Source: Chitinophagales bacterium (GTDB taxonomy: Bacteria > Bacteroidota > Bacteroidia > Chitinophagales > JADIYW01). From it: a DNA stretch of 64,000 bases. The position numbers and the translations under genes were made by a program. The notes beneath the pieces were generated by a model. The model was not told where the DNA came from. It was given only the letters and a program-made list of their open reading frames with translations, and ran no database searches. The stretch spans positions 434,001 to 498,000 of the forward strand of contig JAMLHI010000001.1 in NCBI GenBank assembly GCA_023957235.1, read 5' to 3'. Shown here in pieces: positions 1 through 8,697 of this stretch (positions are counted from its first letter, which is position 1; each line of letters opens with the position of its first letter).

Positions 1-885
1 CAATTCCAGGTAAGCCTTATATTTCTTTTTGATTTGACTGCTCCAGTCTTTTTCTACGACTAATTTATAAATACTATAACTAGCAATAGGTGCAAATAAT
101 ACATCATAGGAATAATGGACATGTTGCCATACTAGTAAGACGGCCACCGTAATGGCTGCAAAAAATAAATAAATTTTAATGTATTTGTTTTGAGCTAAGA
201 AAAAGAAGAGGACTACTAGCGCTACATGTCCTGAAAAAAACAAATCATTAGCTACCCTAATAGAGTCGCCATAAAAGAATTGGACAAATGGATCTACTAA
301 AAAAATCATATCATCTGGAGGAGATAAACGAATAGCAATAAAAGAGCAACATCGCACTAATTGTAAAATGGTAGCTCCCCACAATCCATTGATTAATCGA
401 AGAGGATGTTCGCTGACATTAAATAATGTAAGTATTACAGCAAGGTATTCAATGAAAAAAATTTCTTTTGACCAATCTGTTACTGGAAGTAAGTTCATGA
501 TGGGATCATTGAGGACTTTTCCAGGAACTCCTGCATTATAAGCCATGAGTTTTGCACTAAGAACAAAGGCAACTATACAGAAGATAGCAGAAGAAATAAA
601 ATAAATAGAATTGGTATGGTCAGAAAAATAAGATTTCCATGATTGAATGAATTGCAGGTGACTATTTCTACTTAAAAATGAAGACCAAGCATTAGAAATC
701 CCCTTTTTACGATATAAAGCTGACCAATGAAATCTAATTTTCCCCCAAAATAATTTTCCTAAAACGAGGGCAATGAAAGCCAAAAGTAAGACAAGTCCAT
801 ATTCATAAATCAAAGTTTGAATAGCTTCAATATTGTCATTTTGAACTATGCCGTATTGCTCAAAAAAAGATATTAGCGTTTGCAT
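1..885 (-). CDS. Sphingomyelin-synthase-like PAP2_C membrane phosphotransferase, 3' end outside window
   Basis: The frame opens at ATG 885 and stays open for 295 codons to the left edge, so the C-terminus is missing. The protein is strongly hydrophobic, with about six predicted membrane segments. Near the end it carries S218-G219-H220 inside a membrane stretch and H257-Y258-S259-Y260-D261-V262 in the next one. This spacing and the HY[ST]xD form are the two catalytic signatures of the PAP2_C / sphingomyelin-synthase branch of the phosphatidic acid phosphatase superfamily, whose His and Asp carry out head-group transfer between lipids. Bacteroidota often make sphingolipids, so a sphingolipid or phospholipid head-group transferase in the inner membrane is the best inference; a plain lipid phosphatase is possible. 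It is divergent from the SpmAB gene across about 200 bp. Confidence 0.72.
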   Translation of the reverse strand, partial: MQTLISFFEQYGIVQNDNIEAIQTLIYEYGLVLLLAFIALVLGKLFWGKIRFHWSALYRKKGISNAWSSFLSRNSHLQFIQSWKSYFSDHTNSIYFISSAIFCIVAFVLSAKLMAYNAGVPGKVLNDPIMNLLPVTDWSKEIFFIEYLAVILTLFNVSEHPLRLINGLWGATILQLVRCCSFIAIRLSPPDDMIFLVDPFVQFFYGDSIRVANDLFFSGHVALVVLFFFLAQNKYIKIYLFFAAITVAVLLVWQHVHYSYDVLFAPIASYSIYKLVVEKDWSSQIKKKYKAYLEL

Positions 886-1069
886 CTGGTGACTTATTAT
901 TTAATAAATATCAACAAAATATTTTAACAAAAACATCTCGAAATAAAAAATAACCAAAAAGGATTAATGGTTTTTGTAGAGGATTTTGAGAGGTAGTCTT
1001 TTATATGAAAACTTTTCATTTTTTGATAAATAGATTAAATGAATTTACTTGAAAAATCGAACGAATACT

Positions 1070-1077
1070 TACTTTTA
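1070..1077 (+). promoter_or_regulatory. Near-consensus -7 element (TActTTTA) before the SpmAB gene
   Basis: TACTTTTA differs from the Bacteroidota TAnnTTTG only in its last base and ends 5 nt before ATG 1083, implying a very short leader. The rest of the 886-1082 divergent spacer shows no other structure to me. Confidence 0.4.
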
Positions 1078-1082
1078 TTCTT

Positions 1083-2315
1083 ATGGTATTAAACTATCTC
1101 TGGGTTTTATTTTTTTTGGCATCTTTTATAGTTGCCATAGTCAAATTGTTTCTTGGTGATTCGGGGGTCATTTCTACTATGGTCAATAGCACTTTTGATA
1201 TGTCTAAAACTGCATTTGAAATTTCTCTCGGACTTACGGGCATAATGACCTTATGGCTTGGATTGATGAAAGTAGGAGAGGCAGGAGGAGCAATACGCAT
1301 AATGTCTAAGATTGTTGGTCCATTTTTTTCAAGATTATTTCCAGAAATTCCCAAGGAGCATCCTGCTATGGGCAGTATCCTTATGAATTTTAGTGCCAAT
1401 ATGCTGGGGTTGGATAATGCGGCGACACCATTGGGATTGAAAGCGATGAAAGAACTTCAGGAACTCAATCCTCATAAAGAAAAAGCGAGTAATGCAATGT
1501 TGATGTTTCTGACCATCAATACCGCAGGACTTACTATTATCCCAGTAAGTATAATGGCTTTTAGGACACAGGCAGGAGCTACCAACCCAACAGATATTTT
1601 TCTTCCATTGATTATTGCTACCTATGGTTCTTTGATGGTTGCAATTATTACTTTGTCGCTTATTCAGAAGATTAATATTTTTGACAAAGTCTTAATTTTA
1701 TACTTTATTGCCATATTAGGTGGAATTTCAGGATTGGCATGGATGGTACACTCCCTTCCCGAAAGTCAAATCAATCAAGTCATAGATGTATTTGGCAATC
1801 TGATTATTTTGAGCATTATAGTTTCTTTTATAACGCTAGCCTTTTTTAAGAAAGTAAATGTATATGAGACTTTTATCGAAGGGGCGAAGGAAGGATTTCA
1901 GGTTTCGATTACTATCATCCCCTACTTAGTGGCAATGCTGGTCGGGATAGGACTATTGCGAAGCTCAGGTACAATGGAAATCCTTACACTAGGCATTACA
2001 AAATGTGTATCATGGATGGGAATGGACACTTCATTTACTGATGCATTACCTGTCGCCTTAATGAAACCATTTAGTGGAAGTGGAGCTAGAGGTCTGATGG
2101 TTGATATAATGAATGAATTTGGTGCTGATTCATTTGCTGGCCGTCTTGCATGTATTATGAATGGTGCGACAGATACTACCTTTTATATTTTGGCATTATA
2201 TTTTGGTTCGGTGAGCATAAAAAATACAAGATATGCTGCAGGAATAGGTTTGTTTGCCGATTTTGTAGGAATGATATTCGCAATAATGGTAGCCTATTTA
2301 TTTTTTACTATTTGA
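1083..2315 (+). CDS. SpmA-SpmB fused nucleoside-recognition (Gate) membrane protein
   Basis: A 410-residue polytopic membrane protein built from two halves. The first half (to about residue 200) resembles spore maturation protein A, including the conserved NMLGLDNAATPLG stretch at 106-118; the second half (from about 260) resembles SpmB, with the EGAKEGF motif and the late SGAR(G) and GATDTTFY-like stretches. Both carry the nucleoside recognition/Gate domain. In Bacteroidota the two are commonly fused in one gene although these bacteria do not sporulate; the transported substrate is not established. The start ATG 1083 follows a -7-like element by 5 nt. Faces the hydrolase gene at 2374 convergently; an imperfect inverted repeat (2335-2343 with 2382-2390) spans the junction but its long loop makes it a poor terminator. 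Confidence 0.85.
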   Translation: MVLNYLWVLFFLASFIVAIVKLFLGDSGVISTMVNSTFDMSKTAFEISLGLTGIMTLWLGLMKVGEAGGAIRIMSKIVGPFFSRLFPEIPKEHPAMGSILMNFSANMLGLDNAATPLGLKAMKELQELNPHKEKASNAMLMFLTINTAGLTIIPVSIMAFRTQAGATNPTDIFLPLIIATYGSLMVAIITLSLIQKINIFDKVLILYFIAILGGISGLAWMVHSLPESQINQVIDVFGNLIILSIIVSFITLAFFKKVNVYETFIEGAKEGFQVSITIIPYLVAMLVGIGLLRSSGTMEILTLGITKCVSWMGMDTSFTDALPVALMKPFSGSGARGLMVDIMNEFGADSFAGRLACIMNGATDTTFYILALYFGSVSIKNTRYAAGIGLFADFVGMIFAIMVAYLFFTI

Positions 2316-2373
2316 TAAAAAAATCATAAAAGGAAGAATAGTTTGAACCTCTCCCCAAAGATTGTAGAAATAA

Positions 2374-3060
2374 CTATTCTAGTTCCTGCAAAAGATTGAG
2401 TTTAATAAAGGCAAGCATTCTCTCAAATGCTTCTTTCCCTTGTTCTGTATTGAAAAAGAAATGAGGAATTCCGTGTGGCAAATTATACCAGTAATCTTCT
2501 AATTTCAATCCAATTTCTTCTTTTAATTTTTGCACTCTTGAATTGGGACACATTGGGTCTATATTGCAGAAATGCCCTTGAAGTTGTTGTTCTATTTTTG
2601 CGGAGCAGCTATTAGGAATTCCACTCCCTTTCCATCCAAAAGAATGATGAAAAACAATAGGAGCTTTTATTTCTTGACGAATGGCAGCATGTAAAACAAA
2701 TCCCCCTGTGAGGCATTGTCCAACTATCCCTAAGTTGTTGCTTTCAACTTCATCTCGCTGATTGATAGCTGTAATCAGTTCATGAATTTCATCGATAAAG
2801 GGATTGTTGTCTGGTTCATTATTTCTAAATACAGTTGAAAATAAAGTTCTGATACAATATTTTGCCCCTCCATCAGTATATAAATCGGGCAAAAAGACAT
2901 GCACCCCGATTTTGGATAGTGCTTCAGCTGTTTTTCTCAATGCAGGAACAATACCCATAATGTCATGGAAAAAGATAACTGCGGGTCTCATTCCTTCTCC
3001 TCCGGAATAAAATTCCAGATTCAAAGTTCTTTCAGAAAGAGAGATGGAAATGTTTTGCAT
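2374..3060 (-). CDS. Dienelactone hydrolase family protein
   Basis: A 228-residue alpha/beta hydrolase. The nucleophile elbow is G-Q-C116-L-T-G, with Cys rather than Ser, which is diagnostic of the dienelactone hydrolase family. D169 in the stretch NIDPMCP and H196 or H200 near LPHGIPHF are the likely remaining triad members. The N-terminal oxyanion region (FFHDIMGI, 30-37) also fits. There is no signal peptide, so a cytoplasmic enzyme acting on a lactone or ester is expected; the true substrate cannot be told because the family is broad. It is a single gene, convergent with SpmAB and divergent from guaB. Confidence 0.82.
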   Translation of the reverse strand: MQNISISLSERTLNLEFYSGGEGMRPAVIFFHDIMGIVPALRKTAEALSKIGVHVFLPDLYTDGGAKYCIRTLFSTVFRNNEPDNNPFIDEIHELITAINQRDEVESNNLGIVGQCLTGGFVLHAAIRQEIKAPIVFHHSFGWKGSGIPNSCSAKIEQQLQGHFCNIDPMCPNSRVQKLKEEIGLKLEDYWYNLPHGIPHFFFNTEQGKEAFERMLAFIKLNLLQELE

Positions 3061-3212
3061 AAGACATATAGTTGAAATTTAAAATTACAAAATAAAAAAT
3101 CGATTATTTCAATCAATTAATAAAATATGGGATTTTATAGGAGAGATGCAATTCATGGTGTCGTAAACAAAAATTAACAAAATATCTATTTATAAGTATC
3201 AAGTCAATTTTG

Positions 3213-3220
3213 TACATTTG
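3213..3220 (+). promoter_or_regulatory. -7 promoter element TAcaTTTG for guaB
   Basis: Exact TAnnTTTG match ending 3 nt before ATG 3224. It overlaps the TTG at 3218 that would give a slightly longer frame, so translation must begin at the ATG or later. Transcription probably starts on or next to the ATG. Confidence 0.65.
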
Positions 3221-3223
3221 CAC

Positions 3224-4708
3224 ATGGGAAATCTATCTTTTAATTCATCCAATCACTTCTTAGGAGAAGGCGTTACTTTTGATGATGTTTTATTAGTGCC
3301 TCAATATTCTGAAGTGCTACCAAGAGAAACCAATACAAGTTCAAATGTGACCAAAAACATTCGTGTTAATATTCCGATATTATCAGCAGCGATGGATACG
3401 GTGACCGAATCTGCAATGGCGATGGCGATGGCTCGTCAAGGAGGAATTGGGGTGTTACATAAAAACATGAGCATTGAGCGTCAGGCAGAAGAAGTGAGAA
3501 AGGTCAAAAGATCTGAGAGCGGATTAATTTTAGACCCTATTACATTAAAAGGTAATCAGACGATAGCTGAGGCTGTCCAATTAATGTCTAATTTTAAAAT
3601 TGGAGGAATTCCTGTAGTGGATGACAATCAAAAATTAGTTGGAATTTTAACAAATAGAGATTTGAGATTCTGCAAAAATCATAGTGGTCTTGTGAAGGAT
3701 TTTATGACTTCTGAACAAATTATCACTGCTCCAGAAGGGACTACACTACAACAAGCAGAATTAATTTTAGATGAGTATAAAATAGAAAAACTACCAGTTG
3801 TTGATGAAAATAATATACTAGTAGGGCTGATTACGTATAAAGATATTTTGAAGGTTAAGAATTATCCCAATTCTTGTAAAGATGAATTTGGAAGGCTGAG
3901 AGTCGCTGCTGCTGTAGGAGTAACTCCTGACATGATTGATAGAATACAGGCGTTAGTAAATGTTGGAGTTGATTTCATTTGTATAGACACCGCACATGGT
4001 CATTCTAAAGGAGTATTAGATGCCGTAAGATTAGCCAAAAAGACTTTTCCTTCTCTTGAAGTTGTAGGAGGCAATATCGCCACTGGTGAAGCGGCATTAG
4101 CTCTGGTTGAAGCGGGAGTGGATGCAGTAAAAGTAGGTGTAGGGCCTGGTTCTATATGTACTACAAGAGTTGTTGCAGGAGTCGGCGTCCCTCAATTGTC
4201 TGCAATTTATGAAGTTGCGCAGGCATTAAATGGGACAGGAATTCCAGTGATAGGAGATGGAGGAATCAAATATACAGGAGATGTGGTAAAAGCATTAGCA
4301 GCAGGCGCATCAGTAGTGATGGCTGGTTCTCTTTTTGCTGGGACAGAAGAGTCTCCAGGAAAAACAATTATTTACGAAGGAAGAAAATATAAACTCTATC
4401 GCGGTATGGGTTCGGTTGAAGCGATGCAAGAAGGCTCAAAAGATAGATATTTTCAAGACGTTGAAGATGATATAAAAAAATTAGTTCCAGAAGGAATTGT
4501 TGGAAGAGTTCCCTATAAAGGATTTTTGTCTGAGGTGGTATATCAATTTGTCGGAGGGCTAAAAGCTGGAATGGGATATTGTGGAGCAAAAGATATTCCT
4601 GCCTTGCAAGAGAATGCTAGGTTTATAAAAATCACTGCTTCTGGAATTAAAGAAAGCCATCCTCATGACGTGACAATCACTCATGAAGCACCCAATTACA
4701 GTAGATAG
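3224..4708 (+). CDS. guaB: Inosine-5'-monophosphate dehydrogenase
   Basis: A 494-residue enzyme oxidising IMP to XMP with NAD, the committed step of GMP synthesis in the cytoplasm. The TIM-barrel start (GVTFDDVLL) is followed by a Bateman module of two CBS domains at about 95-215, then the IMP loop GSICTTR with catalytic Cys312, the GGIKYTGD phosphate-binding stretch and the mobile flap ([10 protein letters not shown]). Length and order are normal for the family. A TTG six bases upstream could extend the frame, but it lies inside the -7 promoter element, so ATG 3224 is chosen. It appears monocistronic. Confidence 0.97.
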   Translation: MGNLSFNSSNHFLGEGVTFDDVLLVPQYSEVLPRETNTSSNVTKNIRVNIPILSAAMDTVTESAMAMAMARQGGIGVLHKNMSIERQAEEVRKVKRSESGLILDPITLKGNQTIAEAVQLMSNFKIGGIPVVDDNQKLVGILTNRDLRFCKNHSGLVKDFMTSEQIITAPEGTTLQQAELILDEYKIEKLPVVDENNILVGLITYKDILKVKNYPNSCKDEFGRLRVAAAVGVTPDMIDRIQALVNVGVDFICIDTAHGHSKGVLDAVRLAKKTFPSLEVVGGNIATGEAALALVEAGVDAVKVGVGPGSICTTRVVAGVGVPQLSAIYEVAQALNGTGIPVIGDGGIKYTGDVVKALAAGASVVMAGSLFAGTEESPGKTIIYEGRKYKLYRGMGSVEAMQEGSKDRYFQDVEDDIKKLVPEGIVGRVPYKGFLSEVVYQFVGGLKAGMGYCGAKDIPALQENARFIKITASGIKESHPHDVTITHEAPNYSR

Positions 4709-4758
4709 ATACTGCAATAGATTATATTTGGCTGATTTCTTTTTATTATATTAGCTAT

Positions 4759-5004
4759 ATGAAGACATCTTCTGACTATTCACCTATTGAGAAATCAAGA
4801 AATTTTATTGAAACCAGTATTTATGGAGTTTGTGCTTATTTGGGTCGAAAATTAGACATCCCTTCTAAGAGAGTCCGTTTATTTTTTGTCTATGCCTCTT
4901 TTTTAGCATTAGGTTCTCCAGTGATTGTGTATTTGACTTTGGCATTTGTTCTTAACCTGAGATATATGGTCAAAACTCAAAGGAATCCAGTATGGGATAT
5001 TTAA
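4759..5004 (+). CDS. PspC-domain small membrane protein
   Basis: An 81-residue protein matching the PspC family: an amphipathic N-terminal stretch with ICGVCAYLG-like sequence (YGVCAYLGRKLD at 23-34), then VRLFF and a hydrophobic helix pair at about 42-70. In other bacteria PspC domains sense or transmit inner-membrane stress; here the domain stands alone and no partner psp gene is visible. Its last 13 bases overlap the start of recX in another frame, so the two are probably translationally coupled. Confidence 0.8.
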   Translation: MKTSSDYSPIEKSRNFIETSIYGVCAYLGRKLDIPSKRVRLFFVYASFLALGSPVIVYLTLAFVLNLRYMVKTQRNPVWDI

Positions 5005-5498
5005 AGAAAAAAAATCTTCCGTATCAATTTAAGGAAGGACACGAGAAGGAAATCATTAATAGATTAGAGAGATATTGTGCCTATACTGAACGTTGTGAAA
5101 TGGAAGTGGTAAATAAAATGAAGGGGTGGAAAGTCCCCGAAGAATTATTTTCTGAAACCCTTAATTATCTGAAAGAGAATCAGTTTATACATGCTTCTAG
5201 ATATGGGCAGTTATATGCCAATGGAAAGTTTAAAATCAAAAGTTGGGGTAAAATCAAAATTAGAGCAGCCCTACAGTCTAAACAAATAGAGGAAGAAATT
5301 ATTACCTCATCTATAGAAGGGATAGAAGAGGATAAATATATTGAAAGATTGAATCAACTGCTGACCCATAAATATTCTTCTTTTAAAGGACAAGATAATT
5401 ACACAATGAGAAATAAGTTATACCGCTATGCCGTTCAAAAAGGCTATGAACCACAGTTGGTCTTACAATGGATAAACAGTCATTTTTCTCAAGAATGA
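4992..5498 (+). CDS. recX: RecX regulatory protein
   Basis: A 168-residue, mostly helical, highly charged protein built of three RecX-type three-helix repeats. Recognisable pieces are RLERYCAYTERCE near 24-36, the WKVPEELFSETLNYLKENQFI stretch near 46-66, SWGKIKIRAALQSK near 83-96 and a C-terminal LYRYAVQKGYEPQ region. RecX binds RecA filaments and limits recombination. It overlaps the PspC gene and has no recA nearby. The family is weakly conserved but the repeat pattern is clear. Confidence 0.85.
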   Translation: MGYLKKKNLPYQFKEGHEKEIINRLERYCAYTERCEMEVVNKMKGWKVPEELFSETLNYLKENQFIHASRYGQLYANGKFKIKSWGKIKIRAALQSKQIEEEIITSSIEGIEEDKYIERLNQLLTHKYSSFKGQDNYTMRNKLYRYAVQKGYEPQLVLQWINSHFSQE

Positions 5499-5523
5499 GT
5501 ATTTTTATAACGGGTCATAAATG

Positions 5524-5531
5524 TATCTTTG
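5524..5531 (+). promoter_or_regulatory. -7 promoter element TAtcTTTG for the GT2 gene
   Basis: Exact TAnnTTTG match, 8 nt before ATG 5540, predicting a leader of only a few nucleotides. Confidence 0.6.
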
Positions 5532-5539
5532 GCACTTAG

Positions 5540-6460
5540 ATGAGTCCTTCTAATCAGACAATTGGAGTAGTTACTATAACTTACAATAGCGGAATGGTCA
5601 TAGCTCCATTTCTTGATAGCATATTGAATCAGACACATAAAGACTTTATTCTTTATATAATTGACAATGTATCACAGGACAATACAATTGAATTGATATC
5701 CCAATATTCAGATTCAAGAATCAGGCTTCTGAGAAATGACACAAACGTAGGTGTTGCAGCTGGAAACAATCAAGGTATGCGTTTGGCAATGGAAGCGCAT
5801 CTTCCTTATTTAATGTTGTTAAATAATGATGTGGAATTCGAAGACACTTTATTTGAGAAGCTACTGAGAGCAATGAATGAAAACTTGCATTCTCTAGTAA
5901 CTTGTAAGATGATGTATGATAGCGAAAAGGAAAAGATCTGGTATGCTGGTTGCAAATGGGACGTGAAAGGGGGATATATGGCGCCACATATAGGGCAAAA
6001 AGAGGTGGATGAGGGACAATATGACCATCTTTCAGAAGTTGATTATGCACCAACCTGTATGGTAATGATGAGAAGAGAAGTGGTTGAAGAAATTGGCTAT
6101 ATGGATGAAAAATACTTCGCTTACTTTGATGACACAGATTATTTTTATAGGATTACTCAACATGCCAAACATAAGATTTTATACTATCCATTTGTGAAAT
6201 TTTACCATAAAGTAGGAGGTCTGACTAAATCAAAATCTGGCACTGTCTCTCAGTTTAAGTTTGGAAATTTCCATATTCATCTGACAACTAGGAATAAGGT
6301 ATATTATTTGATGAAGCAAAGGAGTGTGCTTGGATATTGGAATGTGATTTATTTTTTCTTTAGAATGAATTTGAGATTTTTGTTTAGTGGAAAATATCAT
6401 GTAAATTTCAGCACTTGGAAACTATTAAATTCTGCATTCGTTGAAGGGTTAAAAATGTAA
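5540..6460 (+). CDS. Family 2 glycosyltransferase
   Basis: A 306-residue GT-A fold enzyme. It begins with VVTITYNSG (10-18), has the nucleotide-sugar region IDNVSQDNT (41-49), NVGVAAGNNQG (69-79), the metal-binding LLNNDVE (N95-N96-D97) and an acceptor-side motif FDDTDYFYR (D197, D198, D200). This arrangement is typical of rhamnosyltransferase-like GT2 enzymes that extend O-antigen or other surface glycans at the inner face of the membrane. A hydrophobic, aromatic stretch near 270-290 may associate with the membrane. Its donor and acceptor cannot be read from sequence. Two nt separate it from the next gene, so they are co-transcribed. Confidence 0.9.
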   Translation: MSPSNQTIGVVTITYNSGMVIAPFLDSILNQTHKDFILYIIDNVSQDNTIELISQYSDSRIRLLRNDTNVGVAAGNNQGMRLAMEAHLPYLMLLNNDVEFEDTLFEKLLRAMNENLHSLVTCKMMYDSEKEKIWYAGCKWDVKGGYMAPHIGQKEVDEGQYDHLSEVDYAPTCMVMMRREVVEEIGYMDEKYFAYFDDTDYFYRITQHAKHKILYYPFVKFYHKVGGLTKSKSGTVSQFKFGNFHIHLTTRNKVYYLMKQRSVLGYWNVIYFFFRMNLRFLFSGKYHVNFSTWKLLNSAFVEGLKM

Positions 6461-6462
6461 TT

Positions 6463-7080
6463 ATGATAAAAAAGATTTCAATTCTGTTTTCTTTGATGCT
6501 AGTGATAGCTATTGCTTGTAGAAAGGAAAGCATCTGTGCCAATCAAGGCAACTATGTTGTACATCAATTTTCTTTTCAGATCAATAGTGTCAACAGAGGA
6601 CTTTTCAAAGAAGAAGGGCGCAATACCGCAACAACAATCGGCAGTATTCGCAATCAGTTTTTGTTTATTCCAGAGAAATCTTTTATTGCATCAAGTGTCA
6701 ATAGAACAATTGGATTTGATATATTTCCAAGTGCTTATGCAAGAGATTGTATAGAAGTCGAAAGATCTTTAACCAGCTTTGATGCCTCAAAGACGACGCT
6801 TACAATTGACAGAGATTTAGATTTATCAATTTTTGGTTTATCTGGAGTTATATTAAAGGGGCAAAATCTTTTGGATAATTCTGAATTGAAAAGTAAATAT
6901 TTAAAAGATATTACTTCCAATATAGATATGCATGCAGGAATTGAAATTCCAGTGTCTTTGTCTATTGATTTTCTTAGAATATTGGATGGAGAGAAAATAA
7001 ACTTTACTTTAGGATTAGTTTCTACTACTGGAGATAAGATGGAATCTTCTGTGGAGGCAGTCATTGATGTGACTGTCTAA
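6463..7080 (+). CDS. Hypothetical lipoprotein
   Basis: A 205-residue protein of unknown function with a lipoprotein signal: basic MIKK, a hydrophobic core and the lipobox AIAC (C19), so it should be lipid-anchored in the periplasm or outer membrane. The rest is beta-rich with many Thr/Ser/Ile residues and no motif I recognise. It starts 2 nt after the GT2 gene, implying co-transcription, and its 3' end faces the outer-membrane protein gene with 25 bp between them. Confidence 0.75.
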   Translation: MIKKISILFSLMLVIAIACRKESICANQGNYVVHQFSFQINSVNRGLFKEEGRNTATTIGSIRNQFLFIPEKSFIASSVNRTIGFDIFPSAYARDCIEVERSLTSFDASKTTLTIDRDLDLSIFGLSGVILKGQNLLDNSELKSKYLKDITSNIDMHAGIEIPVSLSIDFLRILDGEKINFTLGLVSTTGDKMESSVEAVIDVTV

Positions 7081-7105
7081 AAAAGTGTAATCTATAAAGA
7101 AAAGG

Positions 7106-8545
7106 CTAAAAGGGCATTTCTAAATGAATAAAAAAGCCATGTTCTTTCCTTCTGTTTAGTGAATATTCCAATCTGACAATTTTGTCATACATCAATAAAA
7201 TATCAAGGCCAATACCTGTGCCTAACATCCATTGATTGCGTAGCGTGTTGTTCTTCGAGAAGAAGTCATCATCTACATAGCCGCCATCAAAAAATGCTTT
7301 TAAATAGAAATCAAAAGGAAGGACGGGTTTGTGGGTCGAAGATTTCTTTTTCTTATTGAAATTCCATTTCCAAGAAGCAAAATGAAAGCGATATTCATTT
7401 TTAAACAATGCATAACTTTGACCATCAATTACATAATATTCATAGCCTCTAACAAAGTCTTGCTCATAACCCAATCCACTTTGAAGGTTATAGGGTTGTT
7501 TTTTGGGGAAAGAACCTTGGAGTTGTAGCAAATGACCAGTAGAATGTTTGTTTCGCTTGTCAAGCGTAAAAAATTTACTTCCTGTAATTTTTGCTATCGT
7601 TAGGTTGGTGTTTCTTTGCAATCCTAAGCCATAATTTTTAAAGGATCCTTTTATCTGAAAACCACTTGTCGGATATGCTTTTAAAGTTCGCTTGTCAATA
7701 TCAAAGCCGTATTCTAATGCAACAACAGATTGAGAATTATTGCTGTCTAAAAAGTAATCTTTATTCAAATCCCTTATTTTCTTATCTACCCACCTATAGC
7801 TATATTGTGCTTCTATATAATATTGAACATTGATATTTCTGTGGAAGATAATTCTAGGTGCTACATCTATGGCTCTTTTGATAATATCATCGCTATAATA
7901 GAATTTTAGCTTGTCACGAACTGTGTTATAAGGCATTCTTTTAGTCTGCATCATTGATACCTTGAAAGCTGCACCTATTTTATCATTTTTAGACAAGTTG
8001 GGCATAAGATATTGAATATCCAAAAGTTGGGCAAATCCTAAAGACCCAGATATGATAAGGTTTTCATTTCTTCCTCTGAAATTGGACCAATTTAAAGTCA
8101 GTCCATATTGAATGCGTTTGAAATCTTTATTTCTATCTACCCACCATTCATTAATATTTCTGTCTGCCAACTGAAATATAGGAATAGGAATGATATACCA
8201 TTTTTCAGAGACTGTCACAGACAGTACAAGACCTAAGTCGTCCCAATCTTTAATATTGACAAGCACATTGGTAAATAGCTTGGTGTTTAGAAGATTTAGT
8301 CTGATTCTTTCCAATGTGGAAGAAATATTGGATACTGGGACGGAGTCTCCAATTGAGAATCCAGTCTCCCATACAATGATATTTTTTTTGGTGATTTTAT
8401 TACCTGAAATTTCTACATCTTTTAGATAGGCTTTTGCACCAGTATCTTTAAGGATATCACTGTAAGTAGGAACTCTAAGTTCTGATTGAGCTCTAACTTT
8501 CATTACAGCAAGACAAATAAATAGAGTCGTAATAAATATCTTCAA
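7106..8545 (-). CDS. POTRA/beta-barrel outer-membrane protein (BamA/TamA-like)
   Basis: 479 residues with a clean signal peptide ending in VRA-Q (about residue 20). Residues about 38-115 form a POTRA-like domain (GNKITKKNIIVWE, then LLNTKLFTNVLVNI and SVTVSEKW), followed by a barrel of roughly 300 residues rich in alternating aromatic strands and ending in phenylalanine (HLEMPF), as outer-membrane barrels do. It is too short to be the main BamA, which in this phylum is much longer with several POTRA domains, so it is an accessory Omp85-type protein. The start is TTG 8545: it is the only start giving a complete signal peptide, and a -7 element ends 18 nt upstream. Confidence 0.82.
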   Translation of the reverse strand: MKIFITTLFICLAVMKVRAQSELRVPTYSDILKDTGAKAYLKDVEISGNKITKKNIIVWETGFSIGDSVPVSNISSTLERIRLNLLNTKLFTNVLVNIKDWDDLGLVLSVTVSEKWYIIPIPIFQLADRNINEWWVDRNKDFKRIQYGLTLNWSNFRGRNENLIISGSLGFAQLLDIQYLMPNLSKNDKIGAAFKVSMMQTKRMPYNTVRDKLKFYYSDDIIKRAIDVAPRIIFHRNINVQYYIEAQYSYRWVDKKIRDLNKDYFLDSNNSQSVVALEYGFDIDKRTLKAYPTSGFQIKGSFKNYGLGLQRNTNLTIAKITGSKFFTLDKRNKHSTGHLLQLQGSFPKKQPYNLQSGLGYEQDFVRGYEYYVIDGQSYALFKNEYRFHFASWKWNFNKKKKSSTHKPVLPFDFYLKAFFDGGYVDDDFFSKNNTLRNQWMLGTGIGLDILLMYDKIVRLEYSLNRRKEHGFFIHLEMPF

Positions 8546-8563
8546 AATATAAAATTGTCATTG

Positions 8564-8571
8564 CAAATTTA
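8564..8571 (-). promoter_or_regulatory. -7 promoter element TAaaTTTG for the POTRA/barrel gene
   Basis: Exact TAnnTTTG on the minus strand, 18 nt before the TTG start at 8545. It supports the rare TTG start because no ATG lies between promoter and signal peptide that would keep the frame. Confidence 0.55.
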
Positions 8572-8697
8572 TAGATATGAACTTATGAAAGGAAGGAATT
8601 TCAATTATAGTTTATTGAAAGCAAGATAATATTGATGTTATGGTTTAAAATAAAGGAGAGGGAAGTAGCAATAGTACTGAAAAGACAGCATTAATAT

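Noticed and set aside
1083-2315. SpmAB as evidence of sporulation
   Set aside because: SpmA/SpmB homologues are common in non-sporulating Bacteroidota and no sporulation genes accompany it.
2335-2390. Inverted repeat at the SpmAB / hydrolase junction as terminator
   Set aside because: The 9-bp arms are 38 nt apart, no T-run follows and one arm is inside the hydrolase gene.
3218-3223. TTG start extending guaB by two residues
   Set aside because: The TTG is the end of the -7 promoter element TAcaTTTG; the mRNA would start after it.
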